Shown here: positions 1 through 9,949 of the stretch, in pieces
Position numbering within the stretch: the stretch's first letter is position 1
Layout of the letters: every line of letters begins with the position of its first letter
Origin: Reticulitermes lucifugus
Taxonomy: Eukaryota > Arthropoda > Insecta > Blattodea > Rhinotermitidae
Length of the DNA: 38,544 bases
Reading direction: 5' to 3'
NCBI GenBank assembly: GCA_026260175.1
Contig: JAKCWW010001158.1
Location: forward strand, 41,252-79,795
The notes under the pieces: model-generated
Told to the model about the DNA's origin: nothing
The model's input: only the letters and a program-made list of their open reading frames with translations
Database searches by the model: none
Made by a program: the position numbers and the translations under genes

Positions 1-126
1 TAGGAGGCTGGGTGGGCCCCAGGGCCGGTCTGGGCGGCTGCGAAAAATCTCGCCCCCACCGGGGTTTGATCCCCGGACCGTCCAGCCCGTAGCGAGTCGC
101 TATATCGACTACGCTATCCCGGCCCC
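1..126 (-). mobile_element. tRNA-derived SINE, family A, cut by window edge
   Basis: On the minus strand the head reads like a tRNA. An A-box-like stretch (TAGCGTAGTCGATA) lies at 116-103 and a B-box-like GGATCAAACCC at 72-62, inside a T-arm with a CCGGGG/CCCCGG stem. It continues into a non-tRNA body ending in GGCCCACCCAGCCTCCTA, which recurs in the other family A copies near 4685, 27000 and 30300. The 3' part lies outside the window. SINEs of this kind are transcribed by RNA polymerase III from the internal boxes and moved by a partner LINE. This is the best preserved family A head in the window, so it may be one of the younger copies. A genuine tRNA gene is unlikely because the head lacks a clean cloverleaf and is followed by the shared body. 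Confidence 0.75.
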
Positions 127-127
127 T

Positions 128-1230
128 AATTAAACTTGGTACCTGCCGTAATTAATTGTAACATAACTTGTCTTTCACGTTCTTACAGTTTCCTGAAGTA
201 TTATGTAATATCGTAAGCGGTTTTGAATTTTCTTGCTTGCGTGCTTTGTGAAATTTCTCGTCTAAAACCTGTAACAGTTGGCGAATTAGGAGCTTAAATG
301 GTCAGTTGACTACAAGCGTGCCCTTGTGTTAGTGGGACTCCGCAACTGAATAAAACAAGACAATTCACCACCGCGTCGCGATTTTGTTGAAGCAACGAGC
401 ATCTGCGACGCTGCGGTCCCAGTTCGGTTTGCCAATGACAAATACGATTTTGTACACGCTATTCTGAAATTCACGCACCGTGTCAATTTTAATGTCTGTT
501 CGACGGAAGTCTACATATTAAAGGAGCTGCAGTTTTCAGTTACCAATGTGACTTTTAAAGGGGGACTGGCATATTACCTCTGAAATAAAAAAATCAGAAA
601 TAGCAAAACTGGTGCCATATTGCAGAGTTTTTCTTGAAAAGTAGAAAATTATCAGCTGGTCCTTTTTCGCGGTCTTTTGAATCCAGTCTTCACCCTCACA
701 ATCTGCCTCCCAAGGATTCTTTTTAATATTGTACTCATATATGCGTCTACGTGTATTAAGTTGTTCTTTCCCTTCACATCGTTGAACACAATTGTGATAT
801 ACATTTTATTTTCAACTTCCCCATTCGATCACATGTCTTGACAATCTATTTTGCTCAATTTAACCGATGTCATAACATAATATATCGTAAACATTTCTGT
901 CATGCTCGTTATGTTAGTCTCTCAACGTTATGTTTATCCTTATATATTTGTTTTTGAAATATGAGCCCAATTATTTATCCTTCCTTAGTCACAGACGAAG
1001 CTCGAACTCAAACTTAAAAAACGCCTTAATGGTGCAGCATTTTATGCATAACTTATTATTCACAACACAGCAAGATAAATAATTACAAACTGAATCTGAT
1101 ACATAATTCAATTGAATTTGACTTGTTACTTCAGTTTCCAGGCCCTTGAACCTTGACTCCATTTCAAACGGTTTATTAACTATTCCCTTATTTAAGTAAT
1201 ATGTGTATGGAAGTTTATATATATAAATGT
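128..1230. other. No recognisable feature
   Basis: AT-rich sequence with scattered stops in all frames. The longest frame (989-1240, minus, 83 codons) runs into the dinucleotide repeat and looks like chance. A 14-bp palindrome, AATTCAATTGAATT, sits near 1104. I see no exon-like segment, RNA gene or transposon end. Confidence 0.5.
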
Positions 1231-1262
1231 ACACACACACACACTTATATATATATATATAT
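1231..1262. repeat. Compound (AC)n/(AT)n microsatellite
   Basis: Seven AC units (1231-1244) are followed after one T by about eight AT units (1246-1262). This is an ordinary compound dinucleotide repeat, probably length-polymorphic. Confidence 0.95.
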
Positions 1263-2950
1263 GTAGAGTCTAACTCTGTTAAAACTTCATGAAAGGGACT
1301 GAATATTTTGCGTCTGTATAAACGAGTGTTGTTCTAACCAAGGATTATAATGTTATGGTTCACAGTTAGAAATTAATTGGTACCACATAGTATCTGACGC
1401 TGTAAATGAGGTGTCACATTAACCGATGTTATAACCGGGTTCGACTGTGTGTGTGCGTGTAAATATATTTACATATCTATATGTGTTTATGTAAATACTT
1501 TTGTACGTGTCCAACTGAGTGTATATTCACGTATAGGACTTATTTGTAAGGGTGTAACCACTGTCCCACCTCTGTTTAATGTATGCAGTGTTCGTAGTAG
1601 GCTACTTCTGAGGGTATCGGTTTAATTGCAACCAGATAAATACCTGGAGAATGACATAAAGCTTTGTATAAATATACTGCAGGCAGTGTTCATTGTCACT
1701 ACAGTTGTGTAATATGGATACATAGACTCTTATGTCCACTCTTTCTGTAAGCTTTGTTTCGCGTTAATGACGGCGAGTGACGGGAATGTGATACTGACGA
1801 AGATGAAGCTGCTCACTAGTTTGCAGCCTAATATTGTAAGGGTTTGTATTCCCGCTTCAATGTGTCGGAAAATTTTCATGATGAAATGTCTTATATAGCA
1901 CACTGGAGTTTCTACAATCAAATTACTCGTTTTGCGAGCTCCAATTTAGAAAACGTACTATAACATTTTCTATTTTGCTCTTCAATGGGCAGGTAGAAAG
2001 TCCTCATCCTTTAGCCCTTTATCCTCGGAATTGATAGTGCCTTCTGTTGCTACCTGGATCACTTGATCGTTTTGAATCTCTTAAGCCAGAGCATCTACCG
2101 GTCCAGGTGTTCCGCCGTATCGGTGGATTATCACTTGACGAAATACGAAGAGACGGAAATAATTCTGTAGAGACTTCGAGCTAACGAGAAATCCTACCAC
2201 CCAGAACAAAACTGAAGTAAGAGTGGCATTATGGGAAAATGAAAGATCGCAGAAAGGAAGACAAGCATAGTTTTGTTCAATGGACGAAGTATAGGTAGCA
2301 GCAGAATTCTGATAAATTGGAGGCAAGGTGGGAGAGAGACTGAAATGGCGCGAGTCGCATGTCGCTGGCCGTTGAAGCGGAAAAGAGGAGGAGACAAAAG
2401 TGACATATATGACGACGGCTGTGATGAAGCATCGAGTGAAAGGAATTTGTGGTGTGTCAGGGAGGGGAAGAAAAACGGCCAGCTGAGAAAGAAATATTAT
2501 AGCTTCACGGATGATACAGTGTCTGTCTCACCAATCATATTATTGCCGACTGCTTACCGGCGCGTTTCATTCGTAGAAGTGGGAAAACTATTGTCAGCTC
2601 CATCTTTAGTCTCTCGTATCACTCATTTGACGTTATTTTGCAATGACACATTTAGTAAAGTACGTTGTAACTCTTTTTCATGCACCTAGAGTTTTATAAT
2701 TTTATCTTTTTGAGTTATTTTTAAGAACTGCATACAGTTAACTTGTAAATGGAACGCCTTGTCTGTCCTACGGATTTTATTTTATCCGAAATTACTGAAA
2801 GGATTTCATGTTGAATATATGTACCAAAATTTGCTTCGGCTAATTTCGTTATAAGTTATGTGGGTCTGCTGTACTTTTTACCTGACGTTGATCTAGATAT
2901 GGAACTTAACGTTTTTCTGAAGAATTCGCCATGTTACAAACTAAGGAGTA
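1263..2950. other. No supported gene; chance open frames at 2081-2689
   Basis: The longest frame of the whole window lies here (2273-2689, plus, 138 codons). It overlaps open frames on the other strand (2081-2326 and 2194-2406). Its predicted product has no domain I recognise, and the composition is mixed, with a basic patch in the first half. There is no convincing splice-site context. I treat it as a chance opening in slightly GC-richer DNA. The rest of the stretch shows nothing. Confidence 0.5.
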
Positions 2951-2951
2951 G

Positions 2952-3010
2952 TTTTTACCCTGGGGAAGAAAAAGAAGAAAACCTTTGCTTCCTTCGAAAC
3001 GTCGGTAATT
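2952..3010 (+). ncRNA. Decayed hammerhead-like motif
   Basis: TTACC (2955-2959) can pair with GGTAA (3004-3008) as stem I. Between them lie a damaged CTGANGA box (CTGGGGAAGA from 2960), a purine-rich stretch, CTTCCTTC, then GAAAC (2996-3000) and GTC. The order matches a type I hammerhead fold, but the first box carries inserted bases. It falls inside an 82-codon open frame (2860-3108) that I read as repeat sequence rather than a gene. It is weak on its own and is listed because better copies of the same pattern occur elsewhere in the window. Confidence 0.3.
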
Positions 3011-3103
3011 TCTACGAAGTCATGAAACGTCACAATCCAAAAGACGGTATTCTTCCTCTTCTTGAAGTTGGCATTAAAACCTACAACTCAGTTTTCGAAC
3101 CAA

Positions 3104-3120
3104 GATGATGATGATGATGA
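3104..3120. repeat. (GAT)n microsatellite
   Basis: Between five and six GAT units directly follow the hammerhead-like repeat at about 2950-3100. They may be the 3' tail of that element, as short tandem tails are common in retroelements, but the element's borders are not clear. Confidence 0.85.
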
Positions 3121-4549
3121 CAATAGTAACAATTTTATAATAACATTAATAAAGTTTGTGTCTATACGATTTGACTGATTTGTGATGGCTGATGTTAGGA
3201 TCGAAATGAGGGCCGTGTGAAGACAGCAATGAAACTTCTTGTGCCGTAAAATAAGGTAATATATTCACCAGATGAGTAAGTCTCCTATTCAAGGAAGACT
3301 CTGAGCCTTGAATTTCATTAATAGGTTGCTTCAGCAAATTTACTAATGTAGGTTTTGTCTTTCACAGATGTAAACAGTAAATGCATTTTTACTGTATGAG
3401 GTTTTACCTTATCGTTTATTTTTGCCTTACATAAGAACGCTTCATAATGCAGGTTTATGGCGTGAATATTTAATTACGGGCTCCTTTTACTTAGACGTTT
3501 CATAAAGAAGACGGCACTAAAACTGTGTAATTACTTTACTGAAAATTATCTAACGCCTAAAAAATTTCGAACTATTTGTATCATTGTTGTTGTATTTCTG
3601 GAATTCGTCTTGTGTTAAAATGTACTTTTTAAACCTTTATCTGGTTCAGTGGTTGATACCGAGTGCTTTCTTGAACCTCAAAAAATTCTCGTGAGAATGC
3701 CCATAAAAGTCTTCCGAGTGTTCACATGGTAAAGAGCTTACATACAATAAAATAACTTTGAGACACATTACGAAGCTCCTTGTCCATTCACGTAAGCCAG
3801 GGCAGAAAACATTTATCCCTATAAGACATAATCCTGAGGCCGTTAATTCTATAATTGTTAGACAGAATTATTGGGAAGAGTTAATAGTGCATTTTTAATA
3901 GCTTACATATTAGGGCCTGTTAACTGTGTCTGGATTATCTACTTTTTAATACAATACATTTTATATTTACTAAACCGAGATGTATTTAAAAACATAAAAG
4001 GGAGAGGGAATTTGTTATTTTGCGTGTCCCGTGACGCACCACGTACTTAGAGCCCACTGCTTCTCGTCACATAATTAAAAACTGCAGCATATTTCATTGT
4101 CATATATATCTTCGCGTAGCACTGCGGTGTCTTGGGACTTAACACATAAATTAACACCTAACCATCATGCATAATTTTCTGTATGTAAGGATTATATTAT
4201 TCGAGGGATTTTGCTGTTCTTTTCAGCTTGTAGTACCAAATTAAATAATGTCAGCCTGAAGCACGTAATGTGTGCACGGTGTTTCAGCACTTTTCCTTTC
4301 TACTTCCTGTGAAGCATGATGAGCTTGGAGAAGCAGATAGGCATGCAGTGTGCCCTCAAAGCTATGATATAAGCAAACACATTTGTAAGAAAGTAAACAT
4401 TAGAGGGTCCATCAGGAAATAAATTTACATGCATTATCTTGGGTTCTTATTTACAACTCCAATAAGAATAATTCAGTTGTAATTTTACTGCCGTCCCATT
4501 ACTTTTACCACATAGTTCCCCCCACATTCGAGGTATTTACCAAATCATA
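3121..4549. other. No recognisable feature
   Basis: AT-rich unique-looking sequence. No frame longer than about 65 codons, no tRNA-like box pair and no inverted repeat that I could find. Confidence 0.5.
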
Positions 4550-4880
4550 GAACTAACTGTGTAGTTGTTTGACGCACTGCCCCACAAGATGGAAGGTTCC
4601 TGGTTCCTTTCCCGATATGGTCCTTGGAAATTTCCAAGTGACCTATTCCTTTTGTCCGCATTCAGTAGCCCCGGCGTTCACTCAACCCCTAACAGAAATG
4701 AGTATGAAGGAATTTCCATGGGGGTAAAGTGAGGCCTGCGCGTAGAGCTAGCAACTCTGAAGTCCTAGTTGTGCCGAATATGAAAGTAATGATGGAAGCC
4801 GAAAATTCCATCCCTACTTTGTGTCTTTATGACTTGTTAGGGAAAGCTTTACCTCTATATTTACTTGTTGATATAAGTCC
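4550..4880 (+). mobile_element. Decayed SINE, family A
   Basis: The body contains CTCAACCCCTAACAGAAATG, then a GGGGGTAAAG block near 4722. This matches in order the minus-strand copy at 30140-30412 (CTCAGACTCTCATAAAAATA, then TTGGGGTAAAG). A worn B-box region (GGTTCCTGGTTCC) lies near 4595-4607. The 3' end near 4850-4866 reads TTTACCTCTATATTTAC, which fits a degraded form of the ACCTTTAC tail seen at 27115-27131. Mutations in both boxes suggest an old insertion. A 60-codon open frame (4729-4911) lies inside it and is not a gene. Confidence 0.6.
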
Positions 4881-5517
4881 GTGTTGTGTGCTGTCAACCA
4901 TCGTGTTATAGCAGTTCACAACTCGCGATCATATTCAAATTTGTGGGCTCCATCCAACGTGTTGTTTCAGAGCTGGGAATGGATGATCATCGCTCGGCGA
5001 CGTATTCGCCTGACGTGATCATAATGTAAGTATATTCTTTAGGGAATATCGTAAGCCATGTGAACTTATTTTCTGACCGACACTAGCAAATGTGCTTTAC
5101 AGATTGAGGATAGACATGAAAACTCCGGCAGGATAACTGAAATATAATTGTATTTTGAAATGTTTGCTTTCCCGGGGCGAATATAAAGCATTGTCTCTAT
5201 TCGGACCTGCATGGTTTATAGCCTTAACAGATCACCAGAGCAGAACATTCAGTTGATATGGCAGAATCTATAAACTTGCCTGGAGGCTATGTGTGTTCAC
5301 ATGTATGAATATGGCAGCTGCTTGAACGTTCTATGTCATGTTTACAGAACAAGCTCACAGCAAACGTTAGCTACGGCGAGTCTTGCTGCGTCTATTTGAA
5401 GGCTTATATTATATTTCCAAGGATGTCAGTTCACATTGAGTCTGTATCGGTGCCAGATGAATTTATATACACATAGATAGTTTTCTGGGTTAGGTTTTTA
5501 CATTGCTGAAGTATCTA
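4881..5517. other. No recognisable feature
   Basis: Nothing identified. No long frame, no box pair, and no repeat shared with the rest of the window that I noticed. Confidence 0.5.
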
Positions 5518-5588
5518 ATGCAAAAGTACATTTTACTCTTTTCAGTAGTACAGTCACAACCAACACAAACACTTGCAACATGTGATCA

Positions 5589-5625
5589 GGCTACCGGTTT
5601 CAGCTCAAAGAGCCATCATCAGGCC
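5589..5625 (-). ncRNA. Hammerhead-ribozyme-like motif, best core in window
   Basis: On the minus strand the order is GGC (5625-5623), CTGATGA (5622-5616), one extra T, stem GGCTC/GAGCT with loop TTT, GAAAC (5601-5597), the palindrome ACCGGT (5598-5593), A at 5592, then GCC (5591-5589). GGC and GCC can form the start of stem I around the core, and the expected cleavage site would follow A5592. The conserved bases of a hammerhead core are all present except for one added base between the CTGATGA box and stem II. The very short palindromic stem III resembles minimal hammerheads of Penelope-like elements, which are reported to work as dimers. Activity is not shown. Confidence 0.5.
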
Positions 5626-5683
5626 TATGACAGAAAACCATGAAAATCAAACTCCTTACCTTTTCGTGGTTTTCTGTATTAGA

Positions 5684-5718
5684 CCCGATGATGGCTCTTT
5701 GAGCTGAAATCGGTAACC
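5684..5718 (+). ncRNA. Mutated hammerhead-like motif, right arm
   Basis: This is the mirror copy of the motif at 5625-5589. The first box is CCGATGA (5685-5691), with one change from CTGATGA. Stem II, GGCTC/GAGCT, is intact. The second box reads GAAAT (5706-5710), followed by ATCGGT (5709-5714) and A5715. The T-to-C change in the first box should abolish hammerhead catalysis, so this copy is probably inactive even if the left one is not. Confidence 0.4.
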
Positions 5719-6009
5719 TTATCACATGTTGGAAGTGTGTGTGTTGGTTTTGACTGTATTATTGAAAAGAGTAAAATATACTTTTGCATGTACATACCAA
5801 CGGGGATGTCTAATATTAAAATTAAAATGTCTAATAAAATACATTACATATTGATACAATTACAAAACTGTCATGTTTGTTCTTAGATTTTGTCCTAATA
5901 ATCAACTGTCACGTCTCTCCAAACTTTCTGCAGTGAACGTGATTTTGTATTTCCAATATCTTCATATAAATACCAAAACAACATGCAATTATGTGTATTT
6001 TGTGTGTAT

Positions 6010-6195
6010 GTACATACGGCGCGGCCTGTCACCTCTGAGACACGGTTTCAATCCCCGGCCAGTTCGTGTGGAATGTATGATTATAGCGTGGCAATGGGAC
6101 AGGTTTTTCTCCGAGTACTTCGGTTTTCCCCTGCAGTATCATTGCACCAATGCTCCACACTCACTCGCACATATGTCAACAACGCCATGTATAGC
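6010..6195 (+). mobile_element. SINE, family B, worn head
   Basis: A B-box-like GGTTTCAATCC (6047-6057) is followed by a body containing GGGACAGGTTTTTCTCCGAGT. The same body follows the cleaner tRNA-like head at 32374-32440, where it reads GGGACAGGTTTTTTCCCGAT. The A-box side is poorly preserved. The 3' segment ending CTGCGG...CCTTCACC in the 32368 copy is missing or unrecognisable here. Two overlapping open frames (5873-6199 and 5983-6222) cover the copy and are not genes. Confidence 0.65.
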
Positions 6196-6222
6196 TTAGC
6201 TACTGACAGTGTAGTTAAGTAA

Positions 6223-6895
6223 CACACACACTTTATAGTGCAGAGTGATACATGCAAGTGCAGAACAGACTTGCTGTTAGGCTATTTACCACGACAAACT
6301 TTGTATAATAATTCGCTGGATGTTGTGGGTGCTTATTTTTTGTCCTGAATGTGCTAATGCGTACGTTTTTAGTCTACTGCTGTATTAATTGTCTTATGGA
6401 TTTGCTTATGAACGGTGCTTAGAAACTGAAATCAATGTATAATATATGGATATATTTTAAGAATTTCTGACAAATCCAATTTCTGGGCCTTTGTTCCTTT
6501 GGGTAGCATTAAAAAGGGTACACTTGGATAACGTGTGGGGTCTGTCTGTCTGTCTATGCTATGAAATATGTTTCAAATCACAGAAACGCAAACCAGATGG
6601 AAGGGTAATAACAGAGGGTTGTGTATGCTTTTTGAGAATGCTCTTATAGCAAGTAGGCACAGAGCGAGATTTGAGGTTGTCACAGTGATGTTGATGAAGT
6701 TTCAAGTTTTGTGGAACATGCCAGAAGGCTTGAATCCTTAGGTAGGCACATCGTTATTTCAAGAGTGATTCTCTCCAAATCGGTAACGTTTATGCAAATG
6801 CTGTATAAAATTAAGGGCTCACTCTCTGTTTTGTGAACGTTTTCGGGTTTGTCCAAAGGGATTTTTATGAACCCGAGCTTTTAGGCCTTAGCAAT
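6223..6895. other. No named feature; (GTCT)n at 6540-6556
   Basis: A short GTCT tandem run at 6540-6556 is followed by ordinary AT-rich sequence. The GTCTGTCTGTC run resembles those in the repeats near 15100 and 32770, so this may be a further worn copy, but flanking similarity is too weak to claim. Confidence 0.4.
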
Positions 6896-7110
6896 TGTGC
6901 AGTTGAGGTCTCCGTTCTTCTGGGATGTGGTGCCGCGTCACTGGGTGACTGGTGCCCGACGTTTCGAGACAGCAAGGTTGTCTCATCTGCAAATGTATAA
7001 AATTCCAGTCAAGACTTTTCGACCCTTAAAGATGGGAGAAACACGCTATCTCGAAAAGTCACCCAGTGAAGCGGCGCCATATTGCAAAAGAACGAAGACT
7101 TCTCTGTGTG
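6896..7110. mobile_element. Inverted-repeat element, hammerhead-like family 2
   Basis: The left arm (6896-6990) and right arm (7028-7110) are inverted copies. CGTTCTTCTGGGATGTGGTG...CACTGGGTGACT on the left matches the complement of AGTCACCCAGTG...AAAGAACG on the right, with a deletion of about 11 bases in the right arm. At the inner end of each arm, reading outward, is a hairpin followed by GAAA: on the minus strand GAGACA/TGTCTC then GAAACGTC (6965-6958), on the plus strand a worn version ending TATCTCGAAAAGTC. The same arm sequence recurs at 7536-7736 and 12594-12680. A 72-codon open frame (6897-7115) spans the element and is not a gene. Confidence 0.7.
6954..6989 (-). ncRNA. Hammerhead-like motif, altered register
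   Basis: Minus strand order is CAGATGA (6989-6983), a stem region with loop CCTTG, then GAAACGTC (6965-6958) and GGGC. The second half is a good hammerhead 3' core (GAAAC, GT, C). The first box has A where the core needs T. The strongest stem (GAGACA/TGTCTC) swallows the last two bases of that box, so a standard core cannot form at the same time as the full stem. Related to the other motifs, but probably inactive. Confidence 0.35.
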
Positions 7111-7535
7111 TTTAGCTCTTTAGGTGTAATCCATGTTAGTCTTAAAACGAGTAGAGTTGAAATATCACTCACGGTCTACGCATACGGTATAATCAAATTT
7201 AGACCCCGTTAGAAGGCACAAAAGATGCTCATAGAAGTTAATTAAGCCCCGTGTGTACTCACAAACAAAATTGAACTTTCAGCTTACTTTTTAGAGTCGT
7301 GATTTTCTTCTGTTTTCTTTAATTGCTGTCCGTTTTTGGACAGTTTAACACATTTTATTTAAGCACGTACAGCCGCCAATGTGGCCACACTTCTAACTCT
7401 ATGTTCATAACATAGCTTAAACATTGCAGACAATCTTCGAAAATATATAAAATAACTTAGTTTATACGTCACAGAAGAAACACTCCCTGTGCGTTTTAAA
7501 GAGAAGTCGGTTAGTGCGAGATTTAAAGCGGTGTG
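7111..7535. other. No recognisable feature
   Basis: AT-rich spacer between two inverted-repeat elements of the same family. Nothing else seen. Confidence 0.5.
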
Positions 7536-7736
7536 ATTGAAGATTCAGTGCTTCTGGGATGTGACGCTGTCACTGGGTTACTGGTTGCTGACATGTCAAA
7601 GGATCGTAACGCCTACATCTGCAAAGTGTTAGAGAGTTAAGGACTCCATTAAGACTGCTTAACACTATAACACTTGAAGATGTAGGCGCCATGATCCGTA
7701 TGTGGCAAAATGCAGAGTTTCTCAATGCTAACAATA
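7536..7736. mobile_element. Second copy of inverted-repeat family 2, decayed
   Basis: The inner arms 7590-7641 and 7656-7710 pair well: GCCTACATCTGCAAAGTGTTA against the complement of TAACACTTGAAGATGTAGGC. The left outer part (GTGATTGAAGATTCAGTGCTTCTGGGATGTGACGCTGTCACTGGGTTACTGGT) is the same family as the left arm at 6896. The right outer part lacks the CACTGGG block. The hammerhead-like second box has decayed to GACATGTC on the minus strand. It lies only about 430 bp from the first copy. Confidence 0.6.
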
Positions 7737-7861
7737 GGTGGTTTACGTGGTTACCACTGGCCTTTAAATGGTTTGAGAAATTGGTCTATAAAACAAATTA
7801 AAATAAAGGTTTCTGTTAGTAATATTCACGTAACAGAAGGCTGGAACATTAGTTTTAGAAT

Positions 7862-7960
7862 CTATCTAGCAGCTTGCTTCCGGCGGTGACACTGCTGACC
7901 TGTATTCTGAAGGTGCCCGGTTTGTATCACGGCTGAGACACCGAACAGTAAGACATAGTT
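7862..7960 (+). mobile_element. Possible tRNA-like SINE head
   Basis: GGTTTGTATCAC (7919-7930) resembles a worn B box (GGTTCGAATCC), preceded by TTCCGGCGGTGACACTGCTGACC, where an A box would be expected. No body shared with other copies in the window was found. This may be chance. Confidence 0.25.
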
Positions 7961-9828
7961 TTAAAACTCTCCAGATGTGCCTTCACGTTATATGTTTGAA
8001 GCAGAAAGATATACCCCTACGAAAAACAATATTTAATGGATCCGAATTTTCTGTATTTATAGGGCCCATCTAAATTCATTTTATAAACTTTCATTAAGTA
8101 ATAAGAGATTATCATCCGCGTGCGTAATGGCAGAGTATTTAGAATTTCCTGTCGAGAAACAATTATAAAACATTTATCTTTCTTTGTATCGATGATAATA
8201 TTTATTTACTCCACCTCATCACATCTCCCTTGACATTCAACACTTAAGGCACTGTAGACTAATGTAATATTTTACCAAACCACAACAAACACTCTGAATT
8301 AATCAGCTCTTAAACTGTAGATTACTTTGGTGAAGACAAACGATTATGTCCGTTCTGCATTGCAACAGCATAAATGAAAAATGAACCTCCGAGAGGGCAA
8401 GACATCAGCATGTACGTTTGTGCAGTTAATGTTTAGGGACACAGCTTTTAAAACACAATTTTTTTCCTTTTGATGCTTCATGCTGTTGGTGTTACGAAAT
8501 TGTAGCTGACAAAAGAGGAGATGCCAAGTAGGCTGTTAGATGTATCATTTTATGTACAGAAAGTGCCAAAAAAGAAACTCAACACCACACATCGCAGTAA
8601 AATTTTCTGCTATGTTAAAGCTAAGAACTGAAAAGGAGGAAAGAGAATTAAAATAATCAAAACATCGGTTGTTTAGTTGACAGTCGTCTGAGTGTATACC
8701 GCTCACATGTCATCCATAAGAGTAATCCAAAGACTGCTTAAGGGAACATTTTTAGAAGGTACTCTGCACAATGTTTAGATCTTCAGACACGTTTTGTCAC
8801 TAAAATATGAAATCTCGATTTATTAATTATAATGACAATTCTATTTTAAAGAAGTCATTTGTACGTTACACCCAATATTGTCAGAACCTGTACAAGTAAC
8901 ATAAAGTGTTTTGGTCGCCGAATCTTTATAGACGACGTCGTAAAAAAAGCTAGGCTTGTGTGGAAAGATGGTATCAAGGGGAACAATATTGTATTATTGT
9001 GCGCTAGATAAACTTTGCTCAGGAACGCGTTGATTGGCTGGTTTTCGTGAATAACTTCGTTTTCAATAGAATTACGGAATTGGTTGACAGATTAACTAGC
9101 CTCTGCACCGTCTGTTCGTAACAAATACAAACACGCTTGTCGTGGAACTTATGGTGATTCAGTCCTTGACTTTTCGAACTGAATGAACCCTTCGGTATGC
9201 TTTTGATCGCATGACCTGACTCAGTTTAATCCTGCCTCTGCCACTCCATATCTTGACGCAGTTGGACTCTATGGCTGTCGTGTTAAGAGCAGCCACTCCA
9301 CTTTACTTGTCTACACATCACGCTGTCACTGATCTGCCTACGTCCGTCCGTACGTCCGTCCACTTGAACGCCAGGGATCCTATTGAACATACAGTGCGAT
9401 ACTGATATTCGTTCGTATTCATATAAATTGCTTTTTAAGGGGGTTGTAGGTAATTGTTGGTGCGCAGAACATAGAACTATTTACTGCAGTGCACGTTAGG
9501 AACTCGCAACATTTTACTGTGTAAATTTAATGTTGTTTCTGAGAGCTAGAAGAACTTTTTAAGTATGTGGCACTTTCAGTTTAATGAAATGAGACTTTGT
9601 CAGATAGAATATTACGTCTGCCCCTTGGGTACACGCACTGTTGCTTGCTAACATTGTGCTCATTATGCTTTGCATCATACACCAGTTATGGTCCTCATTG
9701 TTTGTGTCCGTCGTTCTGTCTGCAGTACTTAAAATTGAAAGTGTAGGTTACCGTGCACAAGCAGTCTTTTATTGTTATTATTATTATATATCGAATATAA
9801 TAATTATAACAGTAATGCTATATAGTCC
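7961..9828. other. No recognisable gene; (CGTC)n-like run at 9340-9361
   Basis: No frame of note and no box pair. The interrupted CGTC/CGTACGTC run at 9340-9361 is the only simple repeat. The AT-rich stretch at 9770-9825 directly precedes the hammerhead-like motif. Confidence 0.5.
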
Positions 9829-9874
9829 TTAAAACAACATGTTTCGACGTAAGTAGGTAATCTTCATGTTTTTT
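9829..9874 (-). ncRNA. Solo hammerhead-like motif
   Basis: Minus strand order is AAAAC (9872-9868), ATGAAGA (9867-9861, one change from CTGAAGA), a T, weak stem II ACCT/ACGT, GAAAC (9845-9841), the palindrome ACATGT (9842-9837), T9836, then GTTTT (9835-9831). AAAAC and GTTTT can pair as stem I. The first base of the first box and one stem II pair are changed, so it is probably a decayed copy. There is no inverted partner nearby. Confidence 0.35.
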
Positions 9875-9949
9875 CGTGACGTAATTGTGTTCAGTTTATT
9901 TGTGTACAGTACTTACATGGTGGTAGTGTTGTTTGCTTCCGTGATAAGT

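Larger units (their letters stand above)
5518..5790. mobile_element. Inverted-repeat element with two hammerhead-like motifs
   Basis: The left arm (5518-5646) and right arm (5661-5790) are reverse complements along almost their whole length, with scattered point differences and a loop of about 14 bases. The ends are ATGCAAAAGT at 5518 and its complement ending at 5790. Each arm carries a hammerhead-like motif at its inner half, reading outward: minus strand at 5625-5589, plus strand at 5684-5718. Downstream of each motif the arm continues for about 70 bp. There is no coding sequence. It could be a non-autonomous foldback element, or two solo terminal repeats of a Penelope-like element inserted head to head. 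No clear target-site duplication is visible. Confidence 0.8.

Noticed and set aside
2273-2689. Longest open frame (138 codons, plus strand)
   Set aside because: No recognisable domain, overlapping frames on the other strand, no defensible splice or start context. A length like this can arise by chance in 38 kb.
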